Shown: positions 1 through 23,257, numbered from the stretch's first letter. The stretch is DNA of 64,000 bases from Rouxiella sp. WC2420 (GCF_041200025.1 NZ_CP165628.1:372001-436000), one strand, 5' to 3'. Translations and numbers: made by a program. The notes: a model not told the origin generated them from the sequence alone.

Positions 1-47
1 TTCGTAATTGTTACTTGAGGTAAGAGCCTCAAGTCTTGGAGAAATGG

Positions 48-896
48 ATGAAATCATTGTTTAAAGTAACGCTGTTGGCTACCACGATGGCTCTTGCCCT
101 GGGTGCAACTCAGGCCATGGCAGCTGATGCTGCAAAAGCGACTGATTCTACTGCGGCTGCACCAGCGGCTACAGCACCAGCAACCACCAATGCGCAATTC
201 AAGAACGACGATGAGCAAGCCGCCTATGCGCTGGGTGCTTCATTAGGTCGTTACATGGACAATTCCCTGAAAGAACAAGAAAAACTGGGTATCAAACTGG
301 ATAAAGACCAGCTGATCGCCGGTGTTCAGGACGCGTTCGCCAACAAAAGTAAGCTTTCTGATGCCGACATCGAGAAAACGCTGCAATCTTTCGAAGCTAA
401 AGTAAAAGCTTCTGCTCAGCAGAAAATGGAAGCAGACGCTAAAGCCAACGATGAGAAAGGCGACAAGTTCCGTGCAGACTTCGCCAAAGAAAAAGGCGTG
501 AAGAAAACCGAATCAGGCCTGCTGTATCAGGTTGAAAAACCAGGTACCGGCGCGACTCCTAAAGACAGTGATACCGTAGTCGTTAACTACAAAGGCACTC
601 TGGTAGACGGCACCGAGTTTGATAACTCTTATACTCGCGGCGAGCCATTGTCCTTCCGTCTTGATGGCGTGATCCCAGGCTGGACCGAAGGCCTCAAGCA
701 CGTTAAGAAAGGCGGTAAAATCAAGCTGGTGATCCCACCGGCTCTGGCTTACGGCAAAACTGGCGTCCCAGGCATCCCTGCCAACTCTACTCTGGTATTC
801 GAAGTAGAGCTGCTGGACATCAAACCAGCACCTAAGGCTGATGCAAAAGATGCAACCAAGCCAGCAGATGCTGATGCAGCAGCAAAATCAGAATAA
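48..896 (+). CDS. fkpA: FKBP-type peptidyl-prolyl isomerase FkpA, periplasmic
   Basis: Periplasmic chaperone and proline isomerase that helps fold envelope proteins. The 282-residue product opens with a signal peptide (Lys2, a hydrophobic core, then Ala-Met-Ala about residue 25). An alanine-rich linker and a helical FKBP N-terminal dimerisation domain follow (about 45-155), then the FKBP catalytic domain (about 165-260, with the VVNYKGTLVDG strand and the IPPALAYG segment). A low-complexity Ala/Lys/Asp tail ends the protein. The ATG at 48 is chosen because GGAG lies 6 bases upstream; an in-frame TTG at 36 would lie upstream of that site. E. coli FkpA is about 270 residues. It is followed by a strong terminator and is probably monocistronic. 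Confidence 0.96.
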   Translation: MKSLFKVTLLATTMALALGATQAMAADAAKATDSTAAAPAATAPATTNAQFKNDDEQAAYALGASLGRYMDNSLKEQEKLGIKLDKDQLIAGVQDAFANKSKLSDADIEKTLQSFEAKVKASAQQKMEADAKANDEKGDKFRADFAKEKGVKKTESGLLYQVEKPGTGATPKDSDTVVVNYKGTLVDGTEFDNSYTRGEPLSFRLDGVIPGWTEGLKHVKKGGKIKLVIPPALAYGKTGVPGIPANSTLVFEVELLDIKPAPKADAKDATKPADADAAAKSE

Positions 897-918
897 TACT
901 GTCTGATTAATGCTTTAG

Positions 919-949
919 AAAACCGTCGCTTATGCGGCGGTTTTTTTTT
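919..949 (+). terminator. Rho-independent terminator of fkpA
   Basis: A 9-base stem (AACCGTCGC with GCGGCGGTT, one wobble) around a four-base loop is followed by nine T residues. It lies 20 bases after the fkpA stop codon. Confidence 0.9.
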
Positions 950-1068
950 ACCTTCAGCTTTGTGATCGCTTCCCCCCCATTTTTACCGGGGTTACTCTAT
1001 GATGATAACTTGACGAGTTTATCGCTCAAGCTTAACGTCAATACCTTGAATAATCGTAGGGACCTTTT

Positions 1069-1089
1069 TACTGTGCCTTTGTTACAGTA
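1069..1089. promoter_or_regulatory. Small dyad in the yheO upstream region
   Basis: The 270-base gap between fkpA and yheO holds no gene. The only symmetry I see is TACTGT, 9 bases, ACAGTA, about 80 bases before the yheO start. It could be an operator or part of a leader. No protein can be named from it. Confidence 0.25.
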
Positions 1090-1167
1090 GGGCCTGATGA
1101 GATTGATTTAACGGTGAGCCTTACTCCAGCTGATGAGTAGGCCCCGATGTAGAGGGTGGTAGCTTCA

Positions 1168-1884
1168 ATGTCTAATTCGCTTCTAAATGGCGAAACCGGT
1201 GATCTGGATTTGCTGGACCAACGTCCTTTTAGTGCAACCGACCATGAAATCCTGGCTTCATACGAAGCCGTGGTTGACGGATTGGCGATGCTGATTGGTC
1301 AACACTGTGAAATTGTCCTGCATTCTCTGGAAGATCTGAAATGCTCGGCAATTCGCATCGCCAATGGGGAACACACGGGTCGCAAGATTGGTTCGCCAAT
1401 TACCGATTTAGCCCTGCGCATGCTGCATGACATGACCGGCGCCGACAGCAATGTTTCCAAAGCCTATTTTACCCGGGCGAAAAGTGGCGTGCTGATGAAA
1501 TCGGTGACTATTGCTATCCGCAATCGCGATCAGCGCGTGGTGGGTCTATTGTGTATCAATATGAACCTCGACGTTCCTTTCTCGCAAATCATGCAAACCT
1601 TTATTCCGCCTGAAACTCAGGATGTGTCACCTTCGGTGAACTTTGCCTCTTCAGTTGATGATCTGGTCGCGCAAACGCTGGAATTTACCATTGAAGAAGT
1701 GAATGCGGATCGCAATGTCACCAACAATGCCAAGAATCGTCAGGTGGTGCTTAACCTTTACGAGAAAGGCATTTTTGATATTAAAGATGCGATTAACCAG
1801 GTTGCGGATCGTCTGAATATTTCCAAGCACACGGTTTATTTGTACATTCGTCAGTTTAAAAGCGGCGAACCGTTGGGGAATTAA
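1168..1884 (+). CDS. yheO: YheO family PAS/HTH transcriptional regulator
   Basis: Predicted DNA-binding regulator whose ligand and targets are poorly known. The 238-residue protein has an N-terminal YheO PAS-like domain (about 25-140), including the highly conserved [22 protein letters not shown] stretch in part. A C-terminal helix-turn-helix follows (about 185-230; [17 protein letters not shown] is the recognition region). Length and sequence follow E. coli YheO (240 residues). The ATG at 1168 (MSNSLL) matches the family start; an in-frame GTG lies at 1156. The gene sits 8 bases before tusD, as in other enterobacteria, so it is probably cotranscribed with tusDCB. Confidence 0.93.
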   Translation: MSNSLLNGETGDLDLLDQRPFSATDHEILASYEAVVDGLAMLIGQHCEIVLHSLEDLKCSAIRIANGEHTGRKIGSPITDLALRMLHDMTGADSNVSKAYFTRAKSGVLMKSVTIAIRNRDQRVVGLLCINMNLDVPFSQIMQTFIPPETQDVSPSVNFASSVDDLVAQTLEFTIEEVNADRNVTNNAKNRQVVLNLYEKGIFDIKDAINQVADRLNISKHTVYLYIRQFKSGEPLGN

Positions 1885-1892
1885 GGTTGGCA

Positions 1893-2279
1893 TTGCAATA
1901 CAGTATTTTGGTTACCGGCGCGCCGTACGGCACTCAACAGGCAAGCGCAGCGTATCAGTTTGCGCTGGCGCTGCTAGCCCGTGGGCATCAGTTAGTGAGC
2001 GTATTCTTCTATCGCGAAGGCGTGCTAAACGGCAATCAGCTTTCTTCTCCAGCGTCGGACGAGTTTGATTTGGTCCGCGCGTGGCAGCAACTTTCCGTCG
2101 CACATCAGGTAAATTTGAATGTCTGCGTGGCAGCGGCGTTACGTCGCGGCGTTATTGATAACGTTGAAGCCGCACAGCGCCAGGAATTGGAGGCCAACCT
2201 TCAGGAAGGATTCTCCCTGACCGGATTAGGCAGCCTGGCGGAGGCCTCGCTCACTTGCGATCGCCTGGTACAATTTTAG
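1893..2279 (+). CDS. tusD: Sulfurtransferase complex subunit TusD
   Basis: Part of the TusBCD relay that receives persulfide sulfur from TusA and passes it to TusE and MnmA for 2-thiouridine at the tRNA wobble position. The protein is 128 residues, the E. coli length. The start is a TTG at 1893, 6 bases after AAGG at 1883-1886, and from this start the predicted active cysteine in [12 protein letters not shown] is residue 78, as in E. coli. An in-frame TTG at 1887 is too close to the ribosome-binding site. DsrE-like fold is inferred from family membership. Confidence 0.94.
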   Translation: MQYSILVTGAPYGTQQASAAYQFALALLARGHQLVSVFFYREGVLNGNQLSSPASDEFDLVRAWQQLSVAHQVNLNVCVAAALRRGVIDNVEAAQRQELEANLQEGFSLTGLGSLAEASLTCDRLVQF

Positions 2280-2281
2280 CG

Positions 2282-2677
2282 ATGGAAACTGACAGCATCA
2301 TGAAGCCAGAAAATCAGTCAAAGAGAGTCGCCTTTGTGTTTTCACACGGGCCGCATGGCACTTCTGCGGGTCGGGAAGGGCTTGATGCCTTGCTGGCAAC
2401 TTCTGCTCTGACGGAAGATATCGGCGTGTTTTTTGTCTCTGATGGCGTTTTACAACTGCTGCCAGGGCAACAGCCAGAAAAAATTTTAGCGCGAAATTAT
2501 ATCGCGACCTACGGCATTTTACCCCTGTACGATATTGAGCAATGTTTTATCTGTGAAGCGTCTGTCAATGAGCGGGGACTGGCACAATTCAATGAGTGGG
2601 TGCTTGATGTCGAGCCTCTAAAGCCTGAAGACTTGCGCCAGAAACTCGGTAATTATGACGTAGTAATGACCTTTTAA
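2282..2677 (+). CDS. tusC: Sulfurtransferase complex subunit TusC
   Basis: Second DsrE-like subunit of the cytoplasmic TusBCD hexamer for tRNA 2-thiolation. The core [20 protein letters not shown] and the YDIEQC segment match the family. The start is uncertain. ATG 2282 follows the tusD stop by 2 bases, which fits translational coupling. ATG 2300 has a GGAA 12 bases upstream and would give 125 residues, closer to the 119 of E. coli. Either choice leaves the conserved domain complete. Confidence 0.92.
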   Translation: METDSIMKPENQSKRVAFVFSHGPHGTSAGREGLDALLATSALTEDIGVFFVSDGVLQLLPGQQPEKILARNYIATYGILPLYDIEQCFICEASVNERGLAQFNEWVLDVEPLKPEDLRQKLGNYDVVMTF

Positions 2678-2690
2678 TCGAGAACGGATA

Positions 2691-2978
2691 ATGCTTTTTA
2701 CGCTTGCTCATTCACCTCAACAATGTGATATCTCAGCGCTTATTCGTTTGATAGGCCAGAATGATGCGTTATTGCTGATGCAGGACGGTGTGCTGGCCGC
2801 CCTTGAAAACAGCGTGGCGCAGTCCCATCTATCAGTTCTGAGCTGCCCGGTTTATGTGCTCAGTGAAGATTTACAGGCCAGAGGGTTGGTTGGTCAAATT
2901 TCACACAAAATGACACTGATCGACTATACTGGATTCGTTGATTTGACCGAGCGGCACAGCCAGCACCTTGCATGGTGA
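2691..2978 (+). CDS. tusB: Sulfurtransferase complex subunit TusB
   Basis: Third subunit of TusBCD, required for the complex but without the relay cysteine of TusD. It is 95 residues, identical in length to E. coli TusB, with the family LLLMQDGV, EDLQARGL and IDYTGFV segments and the terminal tryptophan. It begins 13 bases after tusC. The str operon promoter lies just downstream, so tusB ends the upstream transcription unit. Confidence 0.94.
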   Translation: MLFTLAHSPQQCDISALIRLIGQNDALLLMQDGVLAALENSVAQSHLSVLSCPVYVLSEDLQARGLVGQISHKMTLIDYTGFVDLTERHSQHLAW

Positions 2979-3001
2979 TTTCGCGATATGCTGTATATTT
3001 C

Positions 3002-4062
<1,061 letters not shown>

Positions 4063-4117
4063 TTACCAGTTGTAGATACCCCAAGATTTCAACTCCGGAA
4101 GAAGGCAGTTGAAAGAC

Positions 4118-4235
4118 CCCCGGGAATTTACATTGGTAATTGACCGGGGTGAGCGAAACAGCTTACGCATCTGCGATTTGAAATATTGCGGGTATATGCT
4201 AAACAAGCGGGCGCTGGCAACAGTTAGCCCGTTTG
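4118..4235 (+). other. Two hairpins in the 213-base rpsG-fusA spacer
   Basis: Hairpin 1: CCCCGG (4118-4123) plus AATT (4125-4128) pairs with AATT (4138-4141) plus CCGGGG (4144-4149). Hairpin 2: CAAGCGGGC (4204-4212) pairs with GCCCGTTTG (4227-4235), with an inner CTG/CAG helix capped by GCAA (4217-4220). Neither is followed by a T tract. The six-frame reading of the spacer shows no gene with its own ribosome-binding site. A processing or regulatory role within the str mRNA is possible. Confidence 0.5.
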
Positions 4236-4266
4236 GATTAACTGAACTTGAACGCCCTAGTAATAG

Positions 4267-6390
<2,124 letters not shown>

Positions 6391-6415
6391 GCCTAGGTTT
6401 TAACACAATGATCCC

Positions 6416-7645
<1,230 letters not shown>

Positions 7646-7672
7646 TCGCTGATAAATTTAGGAATATAAAAG

Positions 7673-7697
7673 AGGGTGCTAAGGCACCCTTTTTTTA
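7673..7697 (+). terminator. str operon terminator
   Basis: AGGGTGC and GCACCCT form a 7-base stem around TAAG, followed by a run of seven T residues. It lies 27 bases after the tufA stop. Confidence 0.92.
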
Positions 7698-7749
7698 TGC
7701 CTGTTTTCTGTGTACGGCTCAATGTAAATTTTTTAAATCGCAATTGAAA

Positions 7750-7764
7750 TAGAAATTATTCTCA
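7750..7764. promoter_or_regulatory. Fur-box-like site upstream of bfd
   Basis: Compared with the 7-1-7 Fur consensus TGATAATNATTATCA, the 15 bases here match at 10 of 14 specified positions. The site is 40 bases before the bfd ATG. In E. coli, bfd is iron-regulated through Fur, so control here is plausible but not shown by sequence alone. Confidence 0.5.
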
Positions 7765-7803
7765 TTTACAGTTATATGAACTGGTTAAATATTGAGTTCG
7801 TGT

Positions 7804-7998
7804 ATGTACGTGTGTTTGTGTAATGCGGTCACAGATAAAGTGATTCGTAAAGTCATCCGGCAGCATCAGCCACAAACGATGAAAGAGCTTCGCCAAATTT
7901 GCCCTATTGGAACCGACTGTGGTAAATGCATCAGACAGGCCAGGGAGATCCTGGTAGAGGAACAAGATAACATTACCTACATTATTGAAGTTGCCTGA
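7804..7998 (+). CDS. bfd: Bacterioferritin-associated ferredoxin
   Basis: Small [2Fe-2S] protein that docks on bacterioferritin and passes electrons to its haems so that stored ferric iron is released as Fe2+. The 64-residue length equals E. coli Bfd. The four cluster ligands are visible: CLC near the start (Cys4, Cys6) and CGKC in the middle ([13 protein letters not shown]). The ATG at 7804 gives the canonical MYVCLCNAV start; an in-frame TTG at 7792 would only add four residues. bfr follows 77 bases downstream, the usual arrangement. A Fur-like site precedes it. Confidence 0.96.
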   Translation: MYVCLCNAVTDKVIRKVIRQHQPQTMKELRQICPIGTDCGKCIRQAREILVEEQDNITYIIEVA

Positions 7999-8075
7999 TA
8001 AATAGTAAGGTTATTCCTTTCACTCTTTGCTAAGTGGTTCTACACTTCATAGGACCTATAGCGGAGGGCATTACT

Positions 8076-8567
8076 ATGAAAGGCGATACCAAAATGATTT
8101 CGCACCTCAACAAGCTGCTAGGAAATGAGCTCGTTGCCATCAATCAGTATTTTCTCCACGCCAGAATGTTCAAAAATTGGGGTTTAATGCGGCTCAATGG
8201 CATTGAATACCACGAATCCATCGATGAAATGAAACACGCTGATATCTATATCGAGCGTATCCTATTCCTTGAAGGCATCCCTAATCTGCAAGATCTCGGC
8301 AAACTCAATATCGGCGAAGACGTTGAGGAAATGCTTAAGTCCGATCTGGTGCTCGAGCTCGACGGCGCTAAGGATTTGCGTGAGGCCATCGCCTATGCCG
8401 ATTCAATCCACGACTATGTTAGCCGCGATATCATGATCACTATTCTGGCCGATGAAGAACATCACATTGACTGGATTGAAACCGAAGTCGATCTGATTAG
8501 CCGAGTTGGTATCCAGAACTACATCCAGACCCAGATTAAAGAAGAATCTAAAAAAGCGTCACATTAG
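8076..8567 (+). CDS. bfr: Bacterioferritin
   Basis: Haem-containing 24-mer that oxidises Fe2+ and stores it as a ferric core. It has 163 residues against 158 in E. coli. The ferroxidase ligands lie in [20 protein letters not shown] and [10 protein letters not shown], and the haem-ligating methionine region is around the [11 protein letters not shown] segment. The start at 8076 has GGAGG 8 bases upstream; an in-frame upstream start at 8034 lacks that site. It works with Bfd encoded just before it. Confidence 0.97.
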   Translation: MKGDTKMISHLNKLLGNELVAINQYFLHARMFKNWGLMRLNGIEYHESIDEMKHADIYIERILFLEGIPNLQDLGKLNIGEDVEEMLKSDLVLELDGAKDLREAIAYADSIHDYVSRDIMITILADEEHHIDWIETEVDLISRVGIQNYIQTQIKEESKKASH

Positions 8568-8580
8568 CTCTAATCTAAAA

Positions 8581-9111
8581 CTATATCTTAATGATCACGC
8601 AGAACACGCATCTAGGATCAGCCAGGCTGAGTATTTGCTGGCTGACATAGATAACCCCGCCGACAGTTGCCAGGAAAGGACCAAAAGGAATCTCCCCCCG
8701 GGTGCGATAGAAACAGAATCTTAAAACATAAAATATCGCTCCACCAATCGAGGCATATACTGCTACAAAAGGCAGGCACTCCCAGCCCATCCAGGCACCC
8801 AGCGCTGCCATGAGTTTGAAATCCCCATAGCCAAGCCCCTCTCTTTTGAACAGCCATTTTCCCAGCCAATAGATAGCCCAAAAGCCTAGGTAACCCGCAG
8901 CCGCGCCAATTACTCCACTGACCAGATATTGCGGGGTGAAAATAGCATGCAACAGCAAACCAACCCAAAGCAGTGAAAGAGTAAGCCAGTCGGGCAGCTG
9001 AAAGCGAATCACGTCGATATAACTCAGCGCCAATAAGTAACTCACAAATATTGCAGAGGTAATAATGGAATAGCCATGCAAGAGGCCAAGTTGATAAAAC
9101 TGGTTAAACAT
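8581..9111 (-). CDS. Short prepilin peptidase (A24 catalytic domain only)
   Basis: Inner-membrane aspartyl protease of the GspO/PilD family, which cuts the leader of type IV pilin-like proteins. The two catalytic aspartates are visible in SYIDVIRFQLPD and GLGYGDFK. Several hydrophobic segments follow. The protein is 176 residues against 225 in E. coli GspO: it starts about 30 residues before the first aspartate motif and lacks the N-terminal region. The ATG at 9111 has AGGAAAA upstream, so this looks like the real start and no remnant is seen further upstream. It faces bfr, the position gspO holds in E. coli, but no pilin or secretion genes are nearby. N-methylation of substrates is doubtful. 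Confidence 0.85.
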   Translation of the reverse strand: MFNQFYQLGLLHGYSIITSAIFVSYLLALSYIDVIRFQLPDWLTLSLLWVGLLLHAIFTPQYLVSGVIGAAAGYLGFWAIYWLGKWLFKREGLGYGDFKLMAALGAWMGWECLPFVAVYASIGGAIFYVLRFCFYRTRGEIPFGPFLATVGGVIYVSQQILSLADPRCVFCVIIKI

Positions 9112-9305
9112 TTAATTTTCCTGATGTTCTTAAAGAAAAATATCGTTAGCTGCGAGGATAGAGCTTTAGCGGCGGCAAACAATCCTAAAAAAGAGTTCAA
9201 TGGAACAAGCTTTTAGCTTTGAGTGATGCTGCACAAAACGGCTTGCAACGAATGTTGGGGGAGGGGAACGTGTACGAAATAAACACACTTTATTGCCAGC
9301 AGGGG

Positions 9306-9333
9306 TTGCTTACTTTCCTGAGTTACGTATAAT
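9306..9333 (+). promoter_or_regulatory. S10 operon promoter
   Basis: TTGCTT at 9306-9311 and perfect TATAAT at 9328-9333, spacing 16, followed by a G-rich start region. It is about 185 bases before rpsJ, matching the long-leader layout of the E. coli S10 operon. The stretch 9112-9300 upstream holds no gene. Confidence 0.75.
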
Positions 9334-9339
9334 GCGCGG

Positions 9340-9829
<490 letters not shown>

Positions 9830-9849
9830 TCGGGTCATCGAGCGATTGA

Positions 9850-12276
<2,427 letters not shown>

Positions 12277-12287
12277 TTAGAGGATAA

Positions 12288-12569
<282 letters not shown>

Positions 12570-12574
12570 GGTAG

Positions 12575-14500
<1,926 letters not shown>

Positions 14501-14523
14501 TAGAATCGCGTTCTCGAAAATGA

Positions 14524-14562
14524 ATAAACGGCTCATGGAGACCTGGGCCGTTTATTTTTTCT
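14524..14562 (+). terminator. S10 operon terminator
   Basis: ATAAACGG and CCGTTTAT form an 8-base stem that continues inward with weaker pairing and is followed by a run of T residues. It lies about 25 bases after the rpsQ stop and just before the spc promoter, as in E. coli. Confidence 0.75.
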
Positions 14563-14590
14563 ACCCATAATGAATAAGCAGTGTTATAAT
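14562..14590 (+). promoter_or_regulatory. spc operon promoter
   Basis: Perfect TATAAT at 14585-14590 with the same flanking sequence as the E. coli spc promoter (GTGTTATAATGCNGCGCCCTC). The -35 region is weak by eye (around 14562-14567), as it is in E. coli. Confidence 0.7.
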
Positions 14591-14660
14591 GCTGCGCCCT
14601 CATTTGTGGGGATTTCTATATGGCCTATTGTTAGGTCTTATAAGTTGTAGTTGACATTAG

Positions 14661-16242
<1,582 letters not shown>

Positions 16243-16272
16243 TTGTCACCAATTGAATCACGGGAGTAATGA

Positions 16273-16668
<396 letters not shown>

Positions 16669-16681
16669 TCGGGAGGAAAGC

Positions 16682-17215
16682 ATGTCTCGTGTTGCAAAAG
16701 CACCCGTCGTCATTCCTACCGGCGTAGAGGTAAAACTCAACGGTCAGGTTATTACGATTAAGGGTAAAAACGGCGAGCTGTCTCGTACTATCCATGACGC
16801 CGTTGAAGTTAAACAGGAAGATAACGCTCTGACCTTTGGTCCGCGCGAAGGCTTCGCAAACGCATGGGCCCAAGCGGGTACCACTCGTGCACTGTTGAAC
16901 TCAATGGTTATAGGTGTTACCGACGGCTTCACTAAAAAGCTTCAATTGGTTGGTGTTGGTTACCGTGCTGCTATCAAAGGCAACGCGGTGAGTTTGGCCC
17001 TGGGTTTTTCCCATCCGGTCGAACACCAGCTGCCGGCAGGCATTACTGCAGAATGTCCAACTCAAACTGAAATCGTGCTGAAAGGCGCTGATAAGCAGGT
17101 GATTGGTCAAGTTGCTGCAGATTTACGTGCCTACCGTCGTCCTGAGCCTTATAAAGGCAAGGGTGTCCGTTACGCCGACGAAGTCGTGCGTACCAAAGAG
17201 GCTAAGAAGAAGTAA
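16682..17215 (+). CDS. rplF: 50S ribosomal protein L6
   Basis: Factor-binding region protein near the sarcin-ricin loop. 177 residues with the two-repeat fold and the basic [11 protein letters not shown] tail. GGAGG lies 5 bases before the ATG. Confidence 0.98.
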   Translation: MSRVAKAPVVIPTGVEVKLNGQVITIKGKNGELSRTIHDAVEVKQEDNALTFGPREGFANAWAQAGTTRALLNSMVIGVTDGFTKKLQLVGVGYRAAIKGNAVSLALGFSHPVEHQLPAGITAECPTQTEIVLKGADKQVIGQVAADLRAYRRPEPYKGKGVRYADEVVRTKEAKKK

Positions 17216-17578
<363 letters not shown>

Positions 17579-17583
17579 GGTAG

Positions 17584-18096
<513 letters not shown>

Positions 18097-18098
18097 CC

Positions 18099-18278
18099 AT
18101 GGCAAAGACTATTAAAGTAACTCAAACAAAAAGCAGCATCGGTCGTTTGCCGAAACACAAGCAAACTTTGACTGGTTTAGGTCTGCGTCGTATTGGTCAC
18201 ACTGTAGAACGTGAAGATACACCTTCTGTTCGCGGCATGATCAATCTGGTTTCCTACATGGTTAAGGTTGAGGAGTAA
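18099..18278 (+). CDS. rpmD: 50S ribosomal protein L30
   Basis: Small large-subunit protein. The 59-residue product, too short for many gene finders, reads [20 protein letters not shown] and continues through [14 protein letters not shown] to VKVEE, the same length as E. coli L30. It starts 2 bases after the rpsE stop and ends 3 bases before rplO. Confidence 0.97.
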   Translation: MAKTIKVTQTKSSIGRLPKHKQTLTGLGLRRIGHTVEREDTPSVRGMINLVSYMVKVEE

Positions 18279-18281
18279 GAG

Positions 18282-18716
18282 ATGCGTTTAAATACTCTGT
18301 CTCCGGCTGACGGTGCCAAGCAGGCGCCAAGGCGTGTAGGTCGTGGTATTGGTTCTGGCCTGGGTAAAACCGGCGGCCGTGGTCACAAAGGTCAGAACTC
18401 ACGTTCTGGCGGTGGCGTACGTCGTGGTTTTGAAGGTGGTCAGATGCCTTTATATCGTCGTTTGCCGAAATTCGGCTTCACCTCTCGCAAAGCTATGATC
18501 ACGGCAGAAGTTCGTCTGTCTGAACTGGCTCTTGTTGAAGGCGACGTTATCGACCTAAACACGCTGAAAGCCGCTAACGTAATTGGTATCCAGATCGAGT
18601 TCGCGAAAGTAATCCTTTCAGGCGAAGTTGCTCGTCCGGTAACCGTACGTGGTCTGCGTGTCACCAAAGGCGCTCGTGTTGCTATCGAAGCTGCTGGCGG
18701 TAAAATAGAGGAATAA
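18282..18716 (+). CDS. rplO: 50S ribosomal protein L15
   Basis: Late-assembly protein with a glycine-rich extended N-terminus ([19 protein letters not shown]). 144 residues, standard length. It precedes secY by 7 bases. Confidence 0.98.
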   Translation: MRLNTLSPADGAKQAPRRVGRGIGSGLGKTGGRGHKGQNSRSGGGVRRGFEGGQMPLYRRLPKFGFTSRKAMITAEVRLSELALVEGDVIDLNTLKAANVIGIQIEFAKVILSGEVARPVTVRGLRVTKGARVAIEAAGGKIEE

Positions 18717-18723
18717 GTAGCAG

Positions 18724-20055
18724 ATGGCTAAGCAACCGGGATTAGATTTTCAAAGTGCTAAAGGTGGACTTGGTGAGCTGAAGCGCAGACTTTTGTTTGT
18801 TATCGGTGCGCTGATTGTTTTCCGTATCGGCTCTTTTATTCCGATCCCTGGTATTGATGCCACTGTACTTGCTAAAATGCTCGAGCAGCAAAGAGGCACC
18901 ATCATTGAAATGTTTAACATGTTCTCTGGTGGTGCTCTTAGCCGTGCTTCGATCTTTGCTCTGGGAATCATGCCGTATATTTCGGCATCGATTATTATCC
19001 AGCTGTTAACGGTGGTTCATCCAGCGTTAGCAGAAATAAAGAAAGAAGGGGAGGCTGGCCGTCGTAAGATTAGCCAGTACACCCGCTACGGTACGCTGGT
19101 TTTGGCCGTATTCCAGTCGATCGGTATTGCTACCGGTTTACCGAATATGCCTGGTATGCAAGGTCTGGTGTTAAACCCAGGCCTTTCATTCTACTTTACT
19201 GCAGTTGTGAGTCTGGTTACCGGGACAATGTTCCTGATGTGGCTGGGTGAACAGATTACTGAACGTGGTATCGGTAACGGTATTTCAATCATAATCTTTG
19301 CTGGTATTGTAGCGGGTCTCCCGACAGCTGTTGGCCATACTATCGAACAGGCTAGACAAGGCGACCTGCACTTCCTCCTGTTGCTGTTGGTTGCAGTATT
19401 AGTGTTTGCAGTGACGTTCTTTGTTATCTTTATGGAACGTGGTCAACGTCGTATCGTCGTTAACTACGCCAAACGTCAACAAGGTCGTCGTGTTTATGCA
19501 GCACAGAGCACACACTTACCGTTGAAAGTGAATATGGCCGGCGTAATTCCTGCTATTTTTGCTTCCAGCATCATTCTGTTCCCGGCCACGATTGCATCAT
19601 GGTTCGGTGGCGGAACTGGTTGGAACTGGCTGACAACAATTTCGCTGTATTTGCAGCCTGGGCAACCGCTTTATGTGTTACTCTATGCTACTGCAATCAT
19701 CTTCTTCTGTTTCTTTTATACTGCGTTGGTGTTCAACCCGCGTGAGACAGCAGATAACCTGAAGAAGTCCGGTGCATTTGTACCAGGAATTCGTCCGGGA
19801 GAGCAAACGGCGAAGTATATTGATAAAGTAATGACCCGCCTGACTTTAGTCGGCGCGTTGTACATTACTTTTATCTGCCTTATCCCGGAGTTCATGCGTG
19901 ACGCAATGAATGTTCCATTCTACTTCGGTGGCACATCGCTGCTCATCGTAGTTGTGGTCATCATGGACTTTATGGCTCAAGTGCAAACTCTGATGATGTC
20001 AAGTCAGTATGAGTCTGCGCTGAAGAAAGCAAACCTGAAAGGCAATAATCGCTAA
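18724..20055 (+). CDS. secY: Protein translocase subunit SecY
   Basis: Channel subunit of the SecYEG translocon in the inner membrane, taking substrates from SecA or SRP. 443 residues, the E. coli length. Ten transmembrane segments are apparent. The ring and plug region and the cytoplasmic loops 4 and 5 with conserved basic residues ([33 protein letters not shown]) are present. It is expressed as part of the spc operon. Confidence 0.98.
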   Translation: MAKQPGLDFQSAKGGLGELKRRLLFVIGALIVFRIGSFIPIPGIDATVLAKMLEQQRGTIIEMFNMFSGGALSRASIFALGIMPYISASIIIQLLTVVHPALAEIKKEGEAGRRKISQYTRYGTLVLAVFQSIGIATGLPNMPGMQGLVLNPGLSFYFTAVVSLVTGTMFLMWLGEQITERGIGNGISIIIFAGIVAGLPTAVGHTIEQARQGDLHFLLLLLVAVLVFAVTFFVIFMERGQRRIVVNYAKRQQGRRVYAAQSTHLPLKVNMAGVIPAIFASSIILFPATIASWFGGGTGWNWLTTISLYLQPGQPLYVLLYATAIIFFCFFYTALVFNPRETADNLKKSGAFVPGIRPGEQTAKYIDKVMTRLTLVGALYITFICLIPEFMRDAMNVPFYFGGTSLLIVVVVIMDFMAQVQTLMMSSQYESALKKANLKGNNR

Positions 20056-20076
20056 TCTGGTGTGTTTGCGAAGTAA

Positions 20077-20205
<129 letters not shown>

Positions 20206-20240
20206 TTATCTCGCATATTTTTCTTGCAAAGTTGGGTTGA

Positions 20241-20259
20241 GCTGGCTAGATTAGCCAGC
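20241..20259 (+). other. Hairpin after rpmJ
   Basis: GCTGGCTA and TAGCCAGC form an 8-base stem, followed by AATCTTTTG. The same hairpin is found in E. coli between the spc and alpha operons. With a weak T tract it may be a partial terminator or processing site. Confidence 0.5.
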
Positions 20260-20284
20260 CAATCTTTTGTATGTAAGCTGCATC

Positions 20285-20358
20285 ACTATTTGAGTATCCT
20301 GAAAACGGGCTTTTCAGAATGGTGTTGCCGTATATAAATAGTAGGAGTGCATAGTGGC
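20285..20358 (+). promoter_or_regulatory. Alpha operon leader (S4-binding pseudoknot region)
   Basis: In E. coli, S4 binds a pseudoknot around the rpsM start and represses the alpha operon. The sequence from about 20287 (TTTGAGTATCCTGAAAACGG, then GCTTTTCAG) through AATAGTAGGAGTGCATAGTG matches that leader closely. The variable segment between shows base changes. Function inferred from conservation. Confidence 0.7.
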
Positions 20359-20710
20359 CCGTATAGCAGGCATTAACATTCCTGATCAGAAACATACCGT
20401 GATCGCATTAACTTCGATCTACGGTATCGGTAAAACCCGCTCACAGGCTATCTGTGCTGCGTCTGGTATTGCTGAAAATGTTAAGATCAGAGAGCTGTCT
20501 GAAGAGCAAATCGAATTGCTGCGTGACGAAGTCGCCAAGTTCATTGTTGAAGGTGATCTGCGTCGTGAAGTCACCCTGAGCATCAAGCGTCTTATGGACC
20601 TTGGAACTTATCGTGGTTTGCGTCATCGTCGTGGTCTTCCAGTACGCGGTCAGCGTACCAAGACTAACGCACGTACCCGTAAGGGTCCGCGCAAACCGAT
20701 CAAGAAATAA
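20354..20710 (+). CDS. rpsM: 30S ribosomal protein S13
   Basis: 30S head protein forming intersubunit bridges and contacting P-site tRNA with its basic tail. 118 residues, GTG start at 20354 inside the S4 pseudoknot region. First gene of the alpha operon. Confidence 0.98.
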   Translation: MARIAGINIPDQKHTVIALTSIYGIGKTRSQAICAASGIAENVKIRELSEEQIELLRDEVAKFIVEGDLRREVTLSIKRLMDLGTYRGLRHRRGLPVRGQRTKTNARTRKGPRKPIKK

Positions 20711-20727
20711 TCGGGGTGATAGAATAA

Positions 20728-21117
<390 letters not shown>

Positions 21118-21129
21118 CGCTGCTTTTAG

Positions 21130-21768
<639 letters not shown>

Positions 21769-21793
21769 AGCTTAGTACCAAAGAGAGGACACA

Positions 21794-22783
21794 ATGCAGG
21801 GTTCTGTGACAGAGTTTCTAAAACCGCGCCTGGTAGATATCGAGCAAGTCAGTTCGACGCACGCCAAGGTGACCCTTGAGCCTTTAGAACGTGGCTTTGG
21901 CCATACTTTAGGCAACGCACTGCGCCGTATTCTGCTTTCATCCATGCCGGGTTGCGCGGTGACCGAGGTTGAGATTGATGGTGTACTGCATGAGTACAGC
22001 ACCAAAGAAGGCGTACAGGAAGACATCCTGGAAATCCTGCTCAACCTGAAAGGGCTGGCGGTGAGAGTTCAAGGGAAAGATGAAGTTATTCTTACCCTGA
22101 ATAAGTCTGGCATTGGCCCTGTGACTGCAGCCGACATTACCCATGATGGTGATGTCGAAATCGTCAAGCCGCAACACGTTATCTGCCACCTGACCGATGA
22201 AAACGCTGCTATCAGTATGCGTATCAAAGTTCAGCGCGGTAGGGGTTATGTGCCGGCGTCTGCCCGAATTCATTCGGAAGAAGATGAGCGCCCAATTGGT
22301 CGTCTGTTAGTAGATGCATGCTACAGCCCTGTAGAGCGAATTGCCTACAATGTTGAAGCAGCGCGTGTAGAACAGCGTACTGATTTGGACAAGCTGGTTA
22401 TCGAAATGGAAACCAACGGTACGATCGATCCTGAAGAGGCGATCCGTCGTGCGGCAACCATTCTTGCTGAACAACTTGAAGCTTTTGTTGATTTACGTGA
22501 TGTACGTCAACCAGAAGTCAAAGAAGAGAAGCCGGAGTTCGATCCAATCCTGCTGCGCCCTGTTGACGATCTGGAATTGACTGTCCGCTCTGCTAACTGC
22601 CTCAAAGCAGAAGCAATCCACTACATCGGTGATCTGGTACAGCGTACCGAAGTTGAGCTTCTTAAGACGCCTAACTTAGGTAAAAAATCTCTTACCGAGA
22701 TTAAAGACGTACTTGCTTCCCGTGGTTTGTCTCTGGGCATGCGCCTGGAAAACTGGCCACCTGCAAGTATTGCTGACGAGTAA
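21794..22783 (+). CDS. rpoA: RNA polymerase alpha subunit
   Basis: Dimeric scaffold for polymerase assembly and target of activators. 329 residues. The N-terminal dimerisation domain spans about 1-235 ([15 protein letters not shown]), followed by a linker and the C-terminal domain from about 250. The UP-element contact arginine lies in [18 protein letters not shown]. It sits between rpsD and rplQ in the conserved order. Confidence 0.98.
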
Positions 22784-22799
22784 CCGGATCACAGGTTAA

Positions 22800-23213
<414 letters not shown>

Positions 23214-23232
23214 TCTGTAGATGCATGAAAAG

Positions 23233-23257
23233 ACCGGGCCAAAAGCCCGGTTTTTTT
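23233..23257 (+). terminator. Alpha operon terminator
   Basis: ACCGGGC and GCCCGGT form a 7-base stem with loop CAAAA, followed by seven T residues. It lies 20 bases after rplQ. The remaining gap to 23449 shows no gene. Confidence 0.93.
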
